Shown here one piece after another: positions 48,297-56,344 of a stretch of 64,000 nucleotides of DNA; within the stretch, counting starts at the first letter, position 1, and every line of letters starts with the position of its first letter. The notes under the pieces were generated by a model that saw nothing but the letters and a program-made list of their open reading frames with translations, had not been told where the DNA came from and searched no databases. The stretch comes from Minwuia sp. (lineage in GTDB: Bacteria > Pseudomonadota > Alphaproteobacteria > Minwuiales > Minwuiaceae), in assembly GCA_029210175.1 (NCBI GenBank), contig JARGPL010000019.1, positions 1 through 64,000 of the forward strand, in the 5' to 3' direction. The position numbers and the translations under genes are program-made.

Positions 48297-49631
48297 ATGA
48301 GTATCATTGGTGCCCTGCAGTCCGGTGTCTCGGGCCTGAACGCCCAGAGCCAGTCCATGAGCGTTATCGCCAACAACATCTCGAACGTGAATACCGTTGG
48401 CTACAAGGCCAGCCGCGCCGCGTTCTCCACGCTGGTGACCCAGACCGTGGCCGCAACCGGCTTCTCGACCGGCGGTGTCAGGTCGGAATCGCTTCAGCTG
48501 AACGATGTTCAGGGCCTTCTGCAGCAGACGACATCTGCAACGGATATGGCGATCAGCGGCGACGGCTTCTTCGTCGTGAACAATCAGGCAGAGCCGGATG
48601 TGGCAACGGGCCAGTTCCTGTTCACCCGGGCTGGCCAGTTCGTCCCGAACGAGGATGGTGACCTGGCCAATACAGCAGGTCTTTTCCTGCAGGGTTGGCC
48701 GATCAACGAAACCGGTGACATCCCCAGCAACCGAACCGACCTGAATGTACTTGAAACAGTCAACGTCCGCGGTCTGACAGGATCGGCAGAGGCCACGACG
48801 GACATCAACCTCAGGGCCAACCTGCAGGCGACCCAGCCGGTCAATGCCAATGTCGGTGCCTATGTTGCAGGCGACATGGCGGCAGGCAATTTCACCCCTG
48901 ACTTCCAGACCAGCGTTCAGATGTTCGACAGCCAGGGCGGCGTGCGCAACATGACGTTCAGCTACCTCAAGTCGGCGACACCGAACGAGTGGTTTACCGA
49001 AGCCCACGCTGAGCCGATCGCTGACGTTGATATCGCAACCCACCCGAATGGTCTGGTGGCTTCAGGTACCACGGCGTTCAACACCGACGGCACCATGGAC
49101 CTGACAAATTCCAGCGCCGGACTCCGGTCGCTGGCCGTGACCTGGAACACGAACCTGGGCATCGACGACTCGACGCTGGCCGTCAACTACGGCAGTGACG
49201 GTGAAGCCGACGGCCTGAGCCAGTTCAACGGCACCTCGCGCATCATCTCTTCCGACGTCAACGGTGCCGTCTTCGGCGGCCTGGCCGGTGTCCAGGTGGG
49301 CGACGATGGCGTGGTGACGGCCCTGTTCGACAACGGCACGCGCGAAGACATCTTCAAGCTGCCCATCGCCACCTTCCCGAATGCCAATGGACTTGAAGCC
49401 AAGACAGGCAACGCGTTCCTGGCCACGAACGGGTCCGGCGATTTCAGCCTGAATGAGGCCGGAACGGGCAGCGCGGGCGTGGTTGCAGCATCGGCTGTGG
49501 AGGGCTCCACAGTCGATCTGACGCAGGAATTCACGCTGATGATCGAGACGCAGCGGGCGTTCTCCGCCAACGGTCGAATCATCACCACGGCCGACGAGAT
49601 GCTCAATGAACTGGTGAACCTGAAGCGGTAA
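48297..49631 (+). CDS. flgE: Flagellar hook protein FlgE
   Basis: This 444-residue protein forms the hook. The N-terminal flagellar rod/hook motif is SVSGLNAQSQSMSVIANNIS and NVNTVGYKASRAAFSTLV. A middle D1/D2 region follows (TAPVFDSQGG-like FDSQGGVRNMTFSYLKS), and the C-terminal coiled segment is VDLTQEFTLMIETQRAFSAN ending ADEMLNELVNLKR. GGAGACTAGAACC precedes the ATG. A rho-independent terminator follows directly. Last gene of the fliK-flgD-flgE transcript. Confidence 0.96.
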   Translation: MSIIGALQSGVSGLNAQSQSMSVIANNISNVNTVGYKASRAAFSTLVTQTVAATGFSTGGVRSESLQLNDVQGLLQQTTSATDMAISGDGFFVVNNQAEPDVATGQFLFTRAGQFVPNEDGDLANTAGLFLQGWPINETGDIPSNRTDLNVLETVNVRGLTGSAEATTDINLRANLQATQPVNANVGAYVAGDMAAGNFTPDFQTSVQMFDSQGGVRNMTFSYLKSATPNEWFTEAHAEPIADVDIATHPNGLVASGTTAFNTDGTMDLTNSSAGLRSLAVTWNTNLGIDDSTLAVNYGSDGEADGLSQFNGTSRIISSDVNGAVFGGLAGVQVGDDGVVTALFDNGTREDIFKLPIATFPNANGLEAKTGNAFLATNGSGDFSLNEAGTGSAGVVAASAVEGSTVDLTQEFTLMIETQRAFSANGRIITTADEMLNELVNLKR

Positions 49632-49642
49632 GTCGTTGAAAT

Positions 49643-49668
49643 CGGGCGGTTCATGACCGCCCGGTTTT
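49643..49668 (+). terminator. Rho-independent terminator after flgE
   Basis: CGGGCGGT (49643-49650), loop TCATG, ACCGCCCG (49656-49663), then GTTTTC. An 8-bp GC-rich stem plus T-run 12 bases after the flgE stop. Confidence 0.8.
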
Positions 49669-49683
49669 CGTTAACCAAATGAT

Positions 49684-49698
49684 TTAGAAGAAAATTAA
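49684..49698 (+). promoter_or_regulatory. CtrA-like box upstream of sciP
   Basis: TTAG-AAGAAAA-TTAA differs from TTAA-N7-TTAA at one position. A further TTAACC lies at 49671. The region 49669-49740 is AT-rich against its surroundings, which suits a promoter. Confidence 0.45.
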
Positions 49699-49754
49699 AT
49701 GCCCGGCAGTAGTTTCGGACTCGTTCGCAAATACCCACACAAATGGATGCTCCG

Positions 49755-50042
49755 ATGCCAGATCGATACGAAACCAAACCCAGTGTGATCGGGCCAGACG
49801 GCAGGCCGATGACGCTGGATGATCTGCCACCACCGACGACCACCCGCTGGGTGGCCCGACGCAAGGCAGAGGTCGTGATTGCGGTCCGCGGCGGTCTGCT
49901 GACGCTGGAAGATGCCTGTCGGCGCTATACCCTTTCAGTGGAGGAATTCCTGTCCTGGCAACGCGCTGTCGAGCGGCATGGAATGGCCGGCCTGCGCGCC
50001 ACACGCCTGCAGGACTATCGCCCCATGACAGTGTCGAACTGA
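49755..50042 (+). CDS. sciP: CtrA inhibitor SciP (DUF1153)
   Basis: The start is ATG 49755 (MPDRYETKPSVIGPDG), with an in-frame ATG 12 bases upstream. The 95-residue protein is a clear DUF1153/SciP member: MTLDDLPPPTTTRWVARRKA, EVVIAVRGGLLTLEDACRRY and TLSVEEFLSWQRAVERHGMA contain its helix-turn-helix. In Caulobacter SciP blocks CtrA-dependent transcription and is itself under CtrA control. Placement between flgE and fliF puts it within the motility genes that CtrA often governs in this class. The flanking CtrA-like boxes fit feedback control. Confidence 0.93.
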   Translation: MPDRYETKPSVIGPDGRPMTLDDLPPPTTTRWVARRKAEVVIAVRGGLLTLEDACRRYTLSVEEFLSWQRAVERHGMAGLRATRLQDYRPMTVSN

Positions 50043-50192
50043 ACCGACACCGTCCGGTACACCGCGACCCGTGAACGACACCTACATATATCTTCAAGAA
50101 TTGCAGATGACCGGCGCGCAGAAGGCCGCCACCACTTCAGACCTTCGCCACCCGGAAAATATTTCCCACTACCCGGCAATTACTGCCCAGCG

Positions 50193-50207
50193 TTAACCCT
50201 GCCTTTA
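50193..50207 (+). promoter_or_regulatory. CtrA-like box upstream of fliF
   Basis: TTAA-CCCTGCC-TTTA followed by CG, one mismatch from TTAA-N7-TTAA, 72 bases before the fliF start. The receiver operon box reads TTAACCATCACTTTACG against TTAACCCTGCCTTTACG here. In Caulobacter fliF is a direct CtrA target. The rest of the 237-base gap 50043-50279 shows no gene. Confidence 0.6.
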
Positions 50208-50279
50208 CGACCTTGCGCCTACCGTCCGTCTGTCAGCGAGAGCCATCGCTGAATCCAGTACCGACGACGGAGCCCAAAC

Positions 50280-51995
50280 GTGCAGGACATCTTTCGCAAC
50301 CTCGGAGTGACCCGGCTGCTGATCATCGCCGGCATCACGCTGTCAGTCGTTGCCTTCTTCGTCTTCCTTGCCAGTCGTGTCGCCCAGCCCGACATGGCCC
50401 TGCTCTACAAGGACCTGGAGTCACGCGACGCGGGCAACATCGTCGCCATCCTGGAAGATCGCCAGATCCCGTTCGAACTGCGCGGCGACGGCACCGAGAT
50501 CTTTGTCGCCCGTGACCAGGTCGCACGCATGCGCATGGCCGCCGCCGAACAGGGCCTGCCGCTGGGCGGGTCTGTCGGCTATGAAATCTTCGACAATACC
50601 GACGCGCTGGGTACAACGAGCTTTGTCCAGAACGTCAATCTGCTCCGCGCGCTGGAAGGTGAACTGGCCCGGACCATCTCCTCCCTTGACGGCGTGGACG
50701 CCGCGCGGGTTCATCTTGTCCTGCCGAAACGGGAGGTCTTTGCCCGCCAGACGCAACAGCCCAGTGCCTCCATCGTCCTGAAAGTGCGCGGCAATCTTGG
50801 CCGCGACCGGGTCGCCGCCGTGCAGAATCTCGCCGCCGCCGCCGTGCCGGGACTGGAGCCGGCGCGCGTGTCCGTTGTCGACAGCCGGGGCAACCTGCTT
50901 TCCCGCGCACTGGAAGATGGCAACGACTCCCTGACCGCACCGACAGCCCTGCAGGAACTGCGTCTGGGGCACGAGCGCCGCATCAAGCGCGCCGTCGAGA
51001 CCCTGCTGGAGCAGACCATAGGAGCGGGGCGTGTCCGCGCCGAGGTCGCTGCAGAGATCGATTATGACCGTGTCACGACCAATCGCGAGAGCTATGACCC
51101 GGACAGCCAGGTCGTGCGCTCCACCCAGGTGCGTGAAGAACGGTCCAGCACATCGGAAGGCAACCAGCAGGATGCTGTCACTGTCGCCACCAACCTGCCC
51201 GGTCAGGGCGGCGCGCTGGGTGGCGGCGGCGATCAGGTCTCCAATTCCGACGAACTGACCGAAGAAACCGTCAACTACGAGATCACCCGTGAAACGACCA
51301 CTCAGGTTCGCGAGGCCGGGTTGCTGCAGCGAATCTCCGTGGCTGTGCTGGTCGACGGCATCTATGAGCCGAATGCCGAAGGTGTCGCCGAATACCGTCC
51401 GCGCTCTGACGAGGAGATTGCGGAACTTACCCGCGTGGTCCAGTCCGCCGTTGGCTACAGCGAAGACCGGGGCGACACGGTGACGGTCAGCAACCTTCGC
51501 TTTGCCGACATCGATACGGCCTTCGAGGAAGCCGCACCGGAATTCGAGGTTGCGGGCTTCGCCAAGGCAGAAATCCTGCGTATCGCCGAAATCCTGATCC
51601 TGGGCATTGTTGCCTTGCTGGTAATGCTGCTGATCGTGCGCCCGATGCTCAATCGCGTGCTGAATGCAGGCAACATGGACAGCGGCACCGACAGCATAGC
51701 CCTGGCCGGTGGCGGCAATACCGCCCTGGCAGGCATGGGCGGCGGCATGCAGGGCCGGCTCGCAGGCGGTGGTGGCGACATGGGCGCGCTTGGCCACGAT
51801 GGCGGCGGTCTGCCCGCCCTGTCCGACAACCGGTCGGGCGAAACCCCCGTGAAGTCCAGGGAATCCTCTATCGACATCAACCAGGTCGAGGGACGGGTGA
51901 AGGAATCCTCACTCAACAAGATCTCGGAAATCGTCAACAAGCACCCGGAAGAAGCCGTCGCGATCCTTCGCACGTGGCTCTACCAGGACCGCTGA
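50280..51995 (+). CDS. fliF: Flagellar MS-ring protein FliF
   Basis: This is a 571-residue inner-membrane ring protein starting at GTG 50280 with GGAG eight bases upstream. TM1 is at about 14-35, the periplasmic ring-building region carries DMALLYKDLESRDAGNIVAI and NLLRALEGELARTISSLDGV (YscJ/FliF secretin-like fold), and TM2 is at about 432-455. The C-terminal tail (SSLNKISEIVNKHPEEAVAI followed by RTWLYQD) is the FliG-binding motif. It heads the fliF-fliG-fliH-fliN block and is preceded by a CtrA-like box. Confidence 0.97.
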   Translation: MQDIFRNLGVTRLLIIAGITLSVVAFFVFLASRVAQPDMALLYKDLESRDAGNIVAILEDRQIPFELRGDGTEIFVARDQVARMRMAAAEQGLPLGGSVGYEIFDNTDALGTTSFVQNVNLLRALEGELARTISSLDGVDAARVHLVLPKREVFARQTQQPSASIVLKVRGNLGRDRVAAVQNLAAAAVPGLEPARVSVVDSRGNLLSRALEDGNDSLTAPTALQELRLGHERRIKRAVETLLEQTIGAGRVRAEVAAEIDYDRVTTNRESYDPDSQVVRSTQVREERSSTSEGNQQDAVTVATNLPGQGGALGGGGDQVSNSDELTEETVNYEITRETTTQVREAGLLQRISVAVLVDGIYEPNAEGVAEYRPRSDEEIAELTRVVQSAVGYSEDRGDTVTVSNLRFADIDTAFEEAAPEFEVAGFAKAEILRIAEILILGIVALLVMLLIVRPMLNRVLNAGNMDSGTDSIALAGGGNTALAGMGGGMQGRLAGGGGDMGALGHDGGGLPALSDNRSGETPVKSRESSIDINQVEGRVKESSLNKISEIVNKHPEEAVAILRTWLYQDR

Positions 51996-52026
51996 GCAGT
52001 TAACGGAACAGGGCTAGGTCACGGTC

Positions 52027-53040
52027 ATGGCAGTTCTCGACTATCGCAATCTTTCCGGCTCCCAGAAGGCCGCGATCATGATTCTCTCCCTCTCTGACGA
52101 GAGCCTGGCACCGCTTTGGGAAATACTGGACGACGAAGAGGTCAAGGAGATCTCCCAGACCATGGCAAACCTGGGCTCCATCACGTCGGAGACCGTGGAG
52201 CGGCTGTTCGTCGACTTCGCCAACCAGATGTCAGCCGGTGGATCCATCGTCGGCAGCTTCGAAAGCGCCGAACGGCTGCTGGGCAAGTCCCTGCCCCGTG
52301 AACGCGTCGAACAGATCATGGAAGACATTCGCGGCCCCGCCGGTCGGACCATGTGGGACAAGCTTGGCAACGTGAACGAGACTGTTCTGGCGAACTATCT
52401 GAAGAACGAATACCCGCAGACCGTCGCGGTGGTGCTGGCCAAGATCAAGCCCGATCATGCATCCCGTGTGCTGGCTGCCCTGCCGGAAGATTTCGCGCTG
52501 GAAGTCGTGGCGCGGATGCTGCGTATGGAATCGGTGCAGAAGGAAGTCCTCGACAAGGTCGAGGAAACGCTGCGCATCGAGTTCATGAACAACCTGGCGC
52601 GCACCAACCGCCGTGACAGCCACGAGATGATGGCGGAGATATTCAACAATCTCGACCGCCAGACCGAGAACCGGTTCGTGTCCGCGCTGGAGGAACGCAA
52701 CCGCGACTCCGCAGAACGCATCAAGGCGCTGATGTTCACTTTCGAAGACTTGTCGAAGCTGGATCCCGCGGGTGTTCAGACGCTGCTGCGGGTCGTTGAC
52801 AAGGACAAGCTCGGCATGTCGCTGAAGGGCGCATCCGACACACTCCGCGATCTCTTCTTCTCCAACATGTCTGAACGCGCGGCGAAAATCCTGCGCGAGG
52901 ACATGGAAGCCATGGGTCCCGTCCGGCTGCGTGACGTGGAAGCGGCACAGATGGAGATGGTGAATGCTGCCAAGGATCTCGCCCAGAAGGGCGACATCAT
53001 GATGGCAGACAACAAGGGCGACGACGAGTTGGTGTACTGA
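52027..53040 (+). CDS. fliG: Flagellar motor switch protein FliG
   Basis: This 337-residue C-ring protein links FliF to the torque generator. The N-terminal domain has [20 protein letters not shown]. The middle domain carries the EHPQ-like motif as [20 protein letters not shown]. The C-terminal torque helix [20 protein letters not shown] holds the charged residues that face MotA. It starts 31 bases after fliF, and fliH starts one base after its stop. Length matches the family (about 330-340). Confidence 0.97.
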   Translation: MAVLDYRNLSGSQKAAIMILSLSDESLAPLWEILDDEEVKEISQTMANLGSITSETVERLFVDFANQMSAGGSIVGSFESAERLLGKSLPRERVEQIMEDIRGPAGRTMWDKLGNVNETVLANYLKNEYPQTVAVVLAKIKPDHASRVLAALPEDFALEVVARMLRMESVQKEVLDKVEETLRIEFMNNLARTNRRDSHEMMAEIFNNLDRQTENRFVSALEERNRDSAERIKALMFTFEDLSKLDPAGVQTLLRVVDKDKLGMSLKGASDTLRDLFFSNMSERAAKILREDMEAMGPVRLRDVEAAQMEMVNAAKDLAQKGDIMMADNKGDDELVY

Positions 53041-53041
53041 C

Positions 53042-53677
53042 GTGGCCGAGAAATTCCTTTTCAATCATGACTTTGACACCGGCCGCGGCAACGCCGTGCG
53101 CAGCCGTGCCAAACCGGAGGTATTCCAGTCCGAAGACGTCAATGCCGCCCGTGCGGAAGGCTTCGCCGAGGGCGAACAACGGGGTCGTGAGCTGGCGGCG
53201 CAGGAGATCGAAGCCGCCGCGTCCTCGACCCTTGGCATGATCGCCAGCGGCATCGATGACTGCCGCATCGCCCTGGATGATCTGGAACGCCAGCAGGGCT
53301 TGGAGGCCGCACAGATCGGCGTGGCCATTGGCCGACGCCTGGCCGAGACGCTGCTTGCCCGCTTTCCCGAAAAGGAAATCGAGAGCCTGATCGTCAACTG
53401 CCTGAAGGAATTGCGCGACGAACCGCGGCTTGTGGTCCGCACTGCCGAAACAGTCGCCGAGAGTCTGCGTGACCGCATTGATCAGATGGCGACCGGGGTA
53501 GGCTTTGCCGGTCGTGTGGTTCTGCTGCCCGATGACACGATGGGACCGCAGGACGCGCGCGTGGAATGGGCTGACGGCGGCGCCAGCCGCGACCATCAGG
53601 CGACAGAAGACGCAATTGCAGAAGCAGTCGACACATTTCTCGACACGCATGAACGCCAGAACGGCGCAATGGAGTAA
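53042..53677 (+). CDS. fliH: Flagellar export ATPase regulator FliH-like protein
   Basis: This is a 211-residue protein from GTG 53042, one base after the fliG stop. The first 30 residues are basic and poorly conserved. A coiled-coil with ARAEGFAEGEQRGRELAAQE (the glycine-containing heptad repeats of FliH) follows, then a C-terminal V-ATPase E-like domain (AQIGVAIGRRLAETLLARFP and EIESLIVNCLKELRDEP). FliH holds the FliI ATPase and docks it at FliN. The fliI gene is not in the window. Identity rests on domain pattern plus position between fliG and fliN. Confidence 0.85.
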   Translation: MAEKFLFNHDFDTGRGNAVRSRAKPEVFQSEDVNAARAEGFAEGEQRGRELAAQEIEAAASSTLGMIASGIDDCRIALDDLERQQGLEAAQIGVAIGRRLAETLLARFPEKEIESLIVNCLKELRDEPRLVVRTAETVAESLRDRIDQMATGVGFAGRVVLLPDDTMGPQDARVEWADGGASRDHQATEDAIAEAVDTFLDTHERQNGAME

Positions 53678-53682
53678 CCCAG

Positions 53683-54039
53683 ATGGCCGACGAGACAGAA
53701 CTCGACCTTGATGAGATGAATGACGACTCGCCAACCGGCAAGGCTGTCGCCACGACAAGAGACAGCGATGACGACGAGGATACGCACCGCACAGCCAGTG
53801 ATCTGGAAACGGTGTTCGACATTCCCGTCCAGGTCTCGGCGGTGCTGGGCCGGTCCCGCATGCAGGTCAGCCAGCTGATGCGTATCGGCAAGGGCGCGGT
53901 CGTTGAACTGGACCGCAAGGTCGGTGAAGCCATCGACATCTACGTCAACAACCGCCTTGTCGCCCGCGGCGAAGTGGTGGTGGTCGATGACCGGTTGGGC
54001 GTGACCATGACGGAAATCATCAAGGGCAATCGCGGCTGA
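53683..54039 (+). CDS. fliN: Flagellar motor switch protein FliN
   Basis: This 118-residue protein has an acidic, disordered N-terminus of about 38 residues and a SpoA domain: VFDIPVQVSAVLGRSRMQVS, then LMRIGKGAVVELDRKVGEAI and DIYVNNRLVARGEVVVVDDR. This is the classic FliN core. FliN forms the lower C-ring and binds FliH. It starts five bases after the fliH stop. Length is normal for the family. Confidence 0.97.
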   Translation: MADETELDLDEMNDDSPTGKAVATTRDSDDDEDTHRTASDLETVFDIPVQVSAVLGRSRMQVSQLMRIGKGAVVELDRKVGEAIDIYVNNRLVARGEVVVVDDRLGVTMTEIIKGNRG

Positions 54040-54086
54040 GCCGCCAGGAGCCATCGAGATGATCCAGGATCGGGGAAACAACTGAC

Positions 54087-54869
54087 ATGTTCGGGCGCTT
54101 TGATTTCGCAACACTGATCGGAATCGTTGCCAGCGTTCTCGTGCTGGGCGGTGCCATCTGGCTGGGCGACGGTTTCCGCGCGTTCCTGAACCTGCCGTCG
54201 CTGCTGATCGTCTTTGGCGGCACCCTGGCCGTCACCCTGATCAGCTATTCCCTCAACGACGTCATTCGCGCGGTTCCGGCGGTGTTTGCGGTGATGTTTC
54301 ATCGTCTGCGTGACCCGTCCGAAGCCGCCATGCTGGCCGTGAAGCTGGCGGACGAAGCACGCCGCCATGGCCACCTGGCCCTGCCCGCGCGTCTGCAGCG
54401 GGAGAGCAACGAGCCGTTTCTGCGCAAGGCGATCCAGCTCGTCGTCGATGATACCCCGACACCTGAGATCGAACGGATCCTGAGCAATGACGTCGGATCA
54501 CAGGTGCAGCGCGAGAAACTGAGCGCGGCCATCCTGCACCGCGCGGGAGAAATCGCACCTGCGATGGGCCTGATCGGCACGCTGCTCGGACTGGTCCAGA
54601 TGCTGGGGCGTCTCGACAACCCCACGGAGATCGGCCCGGCCATGGCGCTGGCGCTGCTCACGACACTCTACGGCGCCATTCTCGCCAACATGGTGCTGCA
54701 CCCCCTTGCGACGAAGCTGGAACACCACGCGGAGGAAGAGGCAACGCTGAACCGCCTCTATGCCGCCGCGGCCCGTTCCATCAGCTGCAAGGAGAACCCG
54801 CGTCATCTCGAGGCGCTGATCAACAGCCTGCTGCCGCCGCTGAAACGCGTCAGCTATTACGCCGCCTGA
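54087..54869 (+). CDS. motA: Flagellar stator MotA/PomA family protein
   Basis: This 260-residue protein has four membrane helices. TM1-TM2 lie at about 7-55 (TLIGIVASVLVLGGAIWLGD, PSLLIVFGGTLAVTLISYSL). A cytoplasmic domain of about 100 residues contains the torque-loop region (ALPARLQRESNEPFLRKAIQ). TM3-TM4 carry APAMGLIGTLLGLVQMLGRL and LLTTLYGAILANMVLHPLAT. The pattern fits MotA/PomA rather than ExbB. No MotB/PomB gene is adjacent or in the window, so the partner is encoded elsewhere. It lies between fliN and flbD. Confidence 0.9.
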   Translation: MFGRFDFATLIGIVASVLVLGGAIWLGDGFRAFLNLPSLLIVFGGTLAVTLISYSLNDVIRAVPAVFAVMFHRLRDPSEAAMLAVKLADEARRHGHLALPARLQRESNEPFLRKAIQLVVDDTPTPEIERILSNDVGSQVQREKLSAAILHRAGEIAPAMGLIGTLLGLVQMLGRLDNPTEIGPAMALALLTTLYGAILANMVLHPLATKLEHHAEEEATLNRLYAAAARSISCKENPRHLEALINSLLPPLKRVSYYAA

Positions 54870-54889
54870 CGCGCAATGGAGAAACCATC

Positions 54890-56296
54890 ATGAGACTTCT
54901 GATTGTCGGTCCCCTGTCCGGACAGTTCGGTGCAGCCAGCAAGATCGCCATCCAGAATGGCGCCAAGGTCACCCACGTGAACACGATCAGCGATGCCCTG
55001 GTGTCGCTGCGTGCGGGGCGCGGCGCTGATCTGGCCATGGTCGATGTCATGCTGGATATCGGCAGCTTCGTCACCCAGCTGGTGACAGAGCACATCAGCC
55101 TGGAGGTCGTGGCGTGCGGTGTCGGCAACGACACGGACGCGGCAGTCCGCGCCATCAAGGGCGGGGCCAAGGAATATGTCCCCCTGCCCCCCGATCCCGA
55201 ACTGATCGCCGCTGTCCTGAAGGCCGTGGCCGACGATGATACGGACCTGTTGTTCCGCGATCAGCGGATGCATGCGGTGATGAAGCTGGCCGATCAGGTC
55301 GCGCCGTCGAACGCCTGCATCATGATCACGGGTGAAAGCGGCACGGGCAAGGAAGTCATGGCCCGCCACATCCATCAGAAAAGCCGTCGCAGCGACAAGA
55401 CGTTCGTTGCCGTCAACTGTGCGGCGATCCCCGACAACCTGCTGGAATCGGAATTGTTCGGCCACGAGAAAGGTGCCTTTACCGGAGCTGTCGCGCGCCG
55501 GGTCGGCAAGTTCGAGGAAGCCGAGGGCGGCACCCTGCTGCTGGATGAAATCAGCGAGATGGACATCCGCCTGCAAGCCAAGCTGTTGCGTGCCATCCAG
55601 GAACGCGAGATCGACCGGGTCGGTGGCTCGAAGCCTGTGAAGGTCGATATCCGCGTCATCGCCACGTCGAATCGCGATCTGGTCGAGGAGGTCCGCAACG
55701 GCAACTTCCGCGAAGACCTGCTGTACCGGCTGAACGTCGTGAACCTGGTGCTGCCGCCCCTGCGGGAACGCAAGGAAGATGTCGGCATGCTGGCAGAACA
55801 TTTCGCGAAGAAGTATGCGGACGCGAATGCAGTTCCGCAGCGCCCCCTGTCCGCCGCCGCCCTGGCCGTACTGAAACGCCATGCCTGGCCTGGCAACGTG
55901 CGGGAACTGGAGAATACGATGCACCGCGCTGTCCTGCTGTCCACAGAAGCCGAGATCGAGGAGAACGCTATCGTGCTGCCGGATGGCAGCCGACCCGCCG
56001 CAACCCAGTCAGCGATCTCGGCCGCCGCGAGTTCTGCCACGGCAGGCAGCATCGGCGGTGTTTCGACCCCGGTCGACGGTGAGGACGCGGAGGCCGCCAA
56101 TCTGGTCGGGCGCACGGTCGCCGAGGTGGAACGGCAGCTGATCCTGGAGACGCTGGACCATTGTCTCGGCAACCGGACCCATGCGGCAAACATCCTCGGC
56201 ATATCCATTCGCACGTTGCGCAACAAGCTGAAGGCCTACACCGAAGACGGCATTCCGGTGCCGGGGCCAGGCGAGATGCGCCGTTACGCGGTCTGA
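54890..56296 (+). CDS. flbD: Sigma-54-dependent flagellar activator FlbD-like
   Basis: This is a 468-residue bacterial enhancer-binding protein. The N-terminal receiver-like domain (1-115) is degenerate: the paired acidic residues are replaced by Gly-Pro (LLIVGPLS) and the conserved Lys by Leu (YVPLPPDP), although Asp52 is present. The AAA+ core has Walker A GESGTGKE, the sigma-54-contacting GAFTGA in GHEKGAFTGA, and Walker B GGTLLLDEIS. A C-terminal Fis-type HTH follows (NRTHAANILGISIRTLRNKL). In Caulobacter FlbD works with FliX rather than by simple phosphorylation. Its likely target here is the fliK promoter at 46006. Confidence 0.93.
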   Translation: MRLLIVGPLSGQFGAASKIAIQNGAKVTHVNTISDALVSLRAGRGADLAMVDVMLDIGSFVTQLVTEHISLEVVACGVGNDTDAAVRAIKGGAKEYVPLPPDPELIAAVLKAVADDDTDLLFRDQRMHAVMKLADQVAPSNACIMITGESGTGKEVMARHIHQKSRRSDKTFVAVNCAAIPDNLLESELFGHEKGAFTGAVARRVGKFEEAEGGTLLLDEISEMDIRLQAKLLRAIQEREIDRVGGSKPVKVDIRVIATSNRDLVEEVRNGNFREDLLYRLNVVNLVLPPLRERKEDVGMLAEHFAKKYADANAVPQRPLSAAALAVLKRHAWPGNVRELENTMHRAVLLSTEAEIEENAIVLPDGSRPAATQSAISAAASSATAGSIGGVSTPVDGEDAEAANLVGRTVAEVERQLILETLDHCLGNRTHAANILGISIRTLRNKLKAYTEDGIPVPGPGEMRRYAV

Positions 56297-56344
56297 TCGC
56301 CAGACACCTGATGAAAAACATCTCCATAGACCGAGGATCATGAC

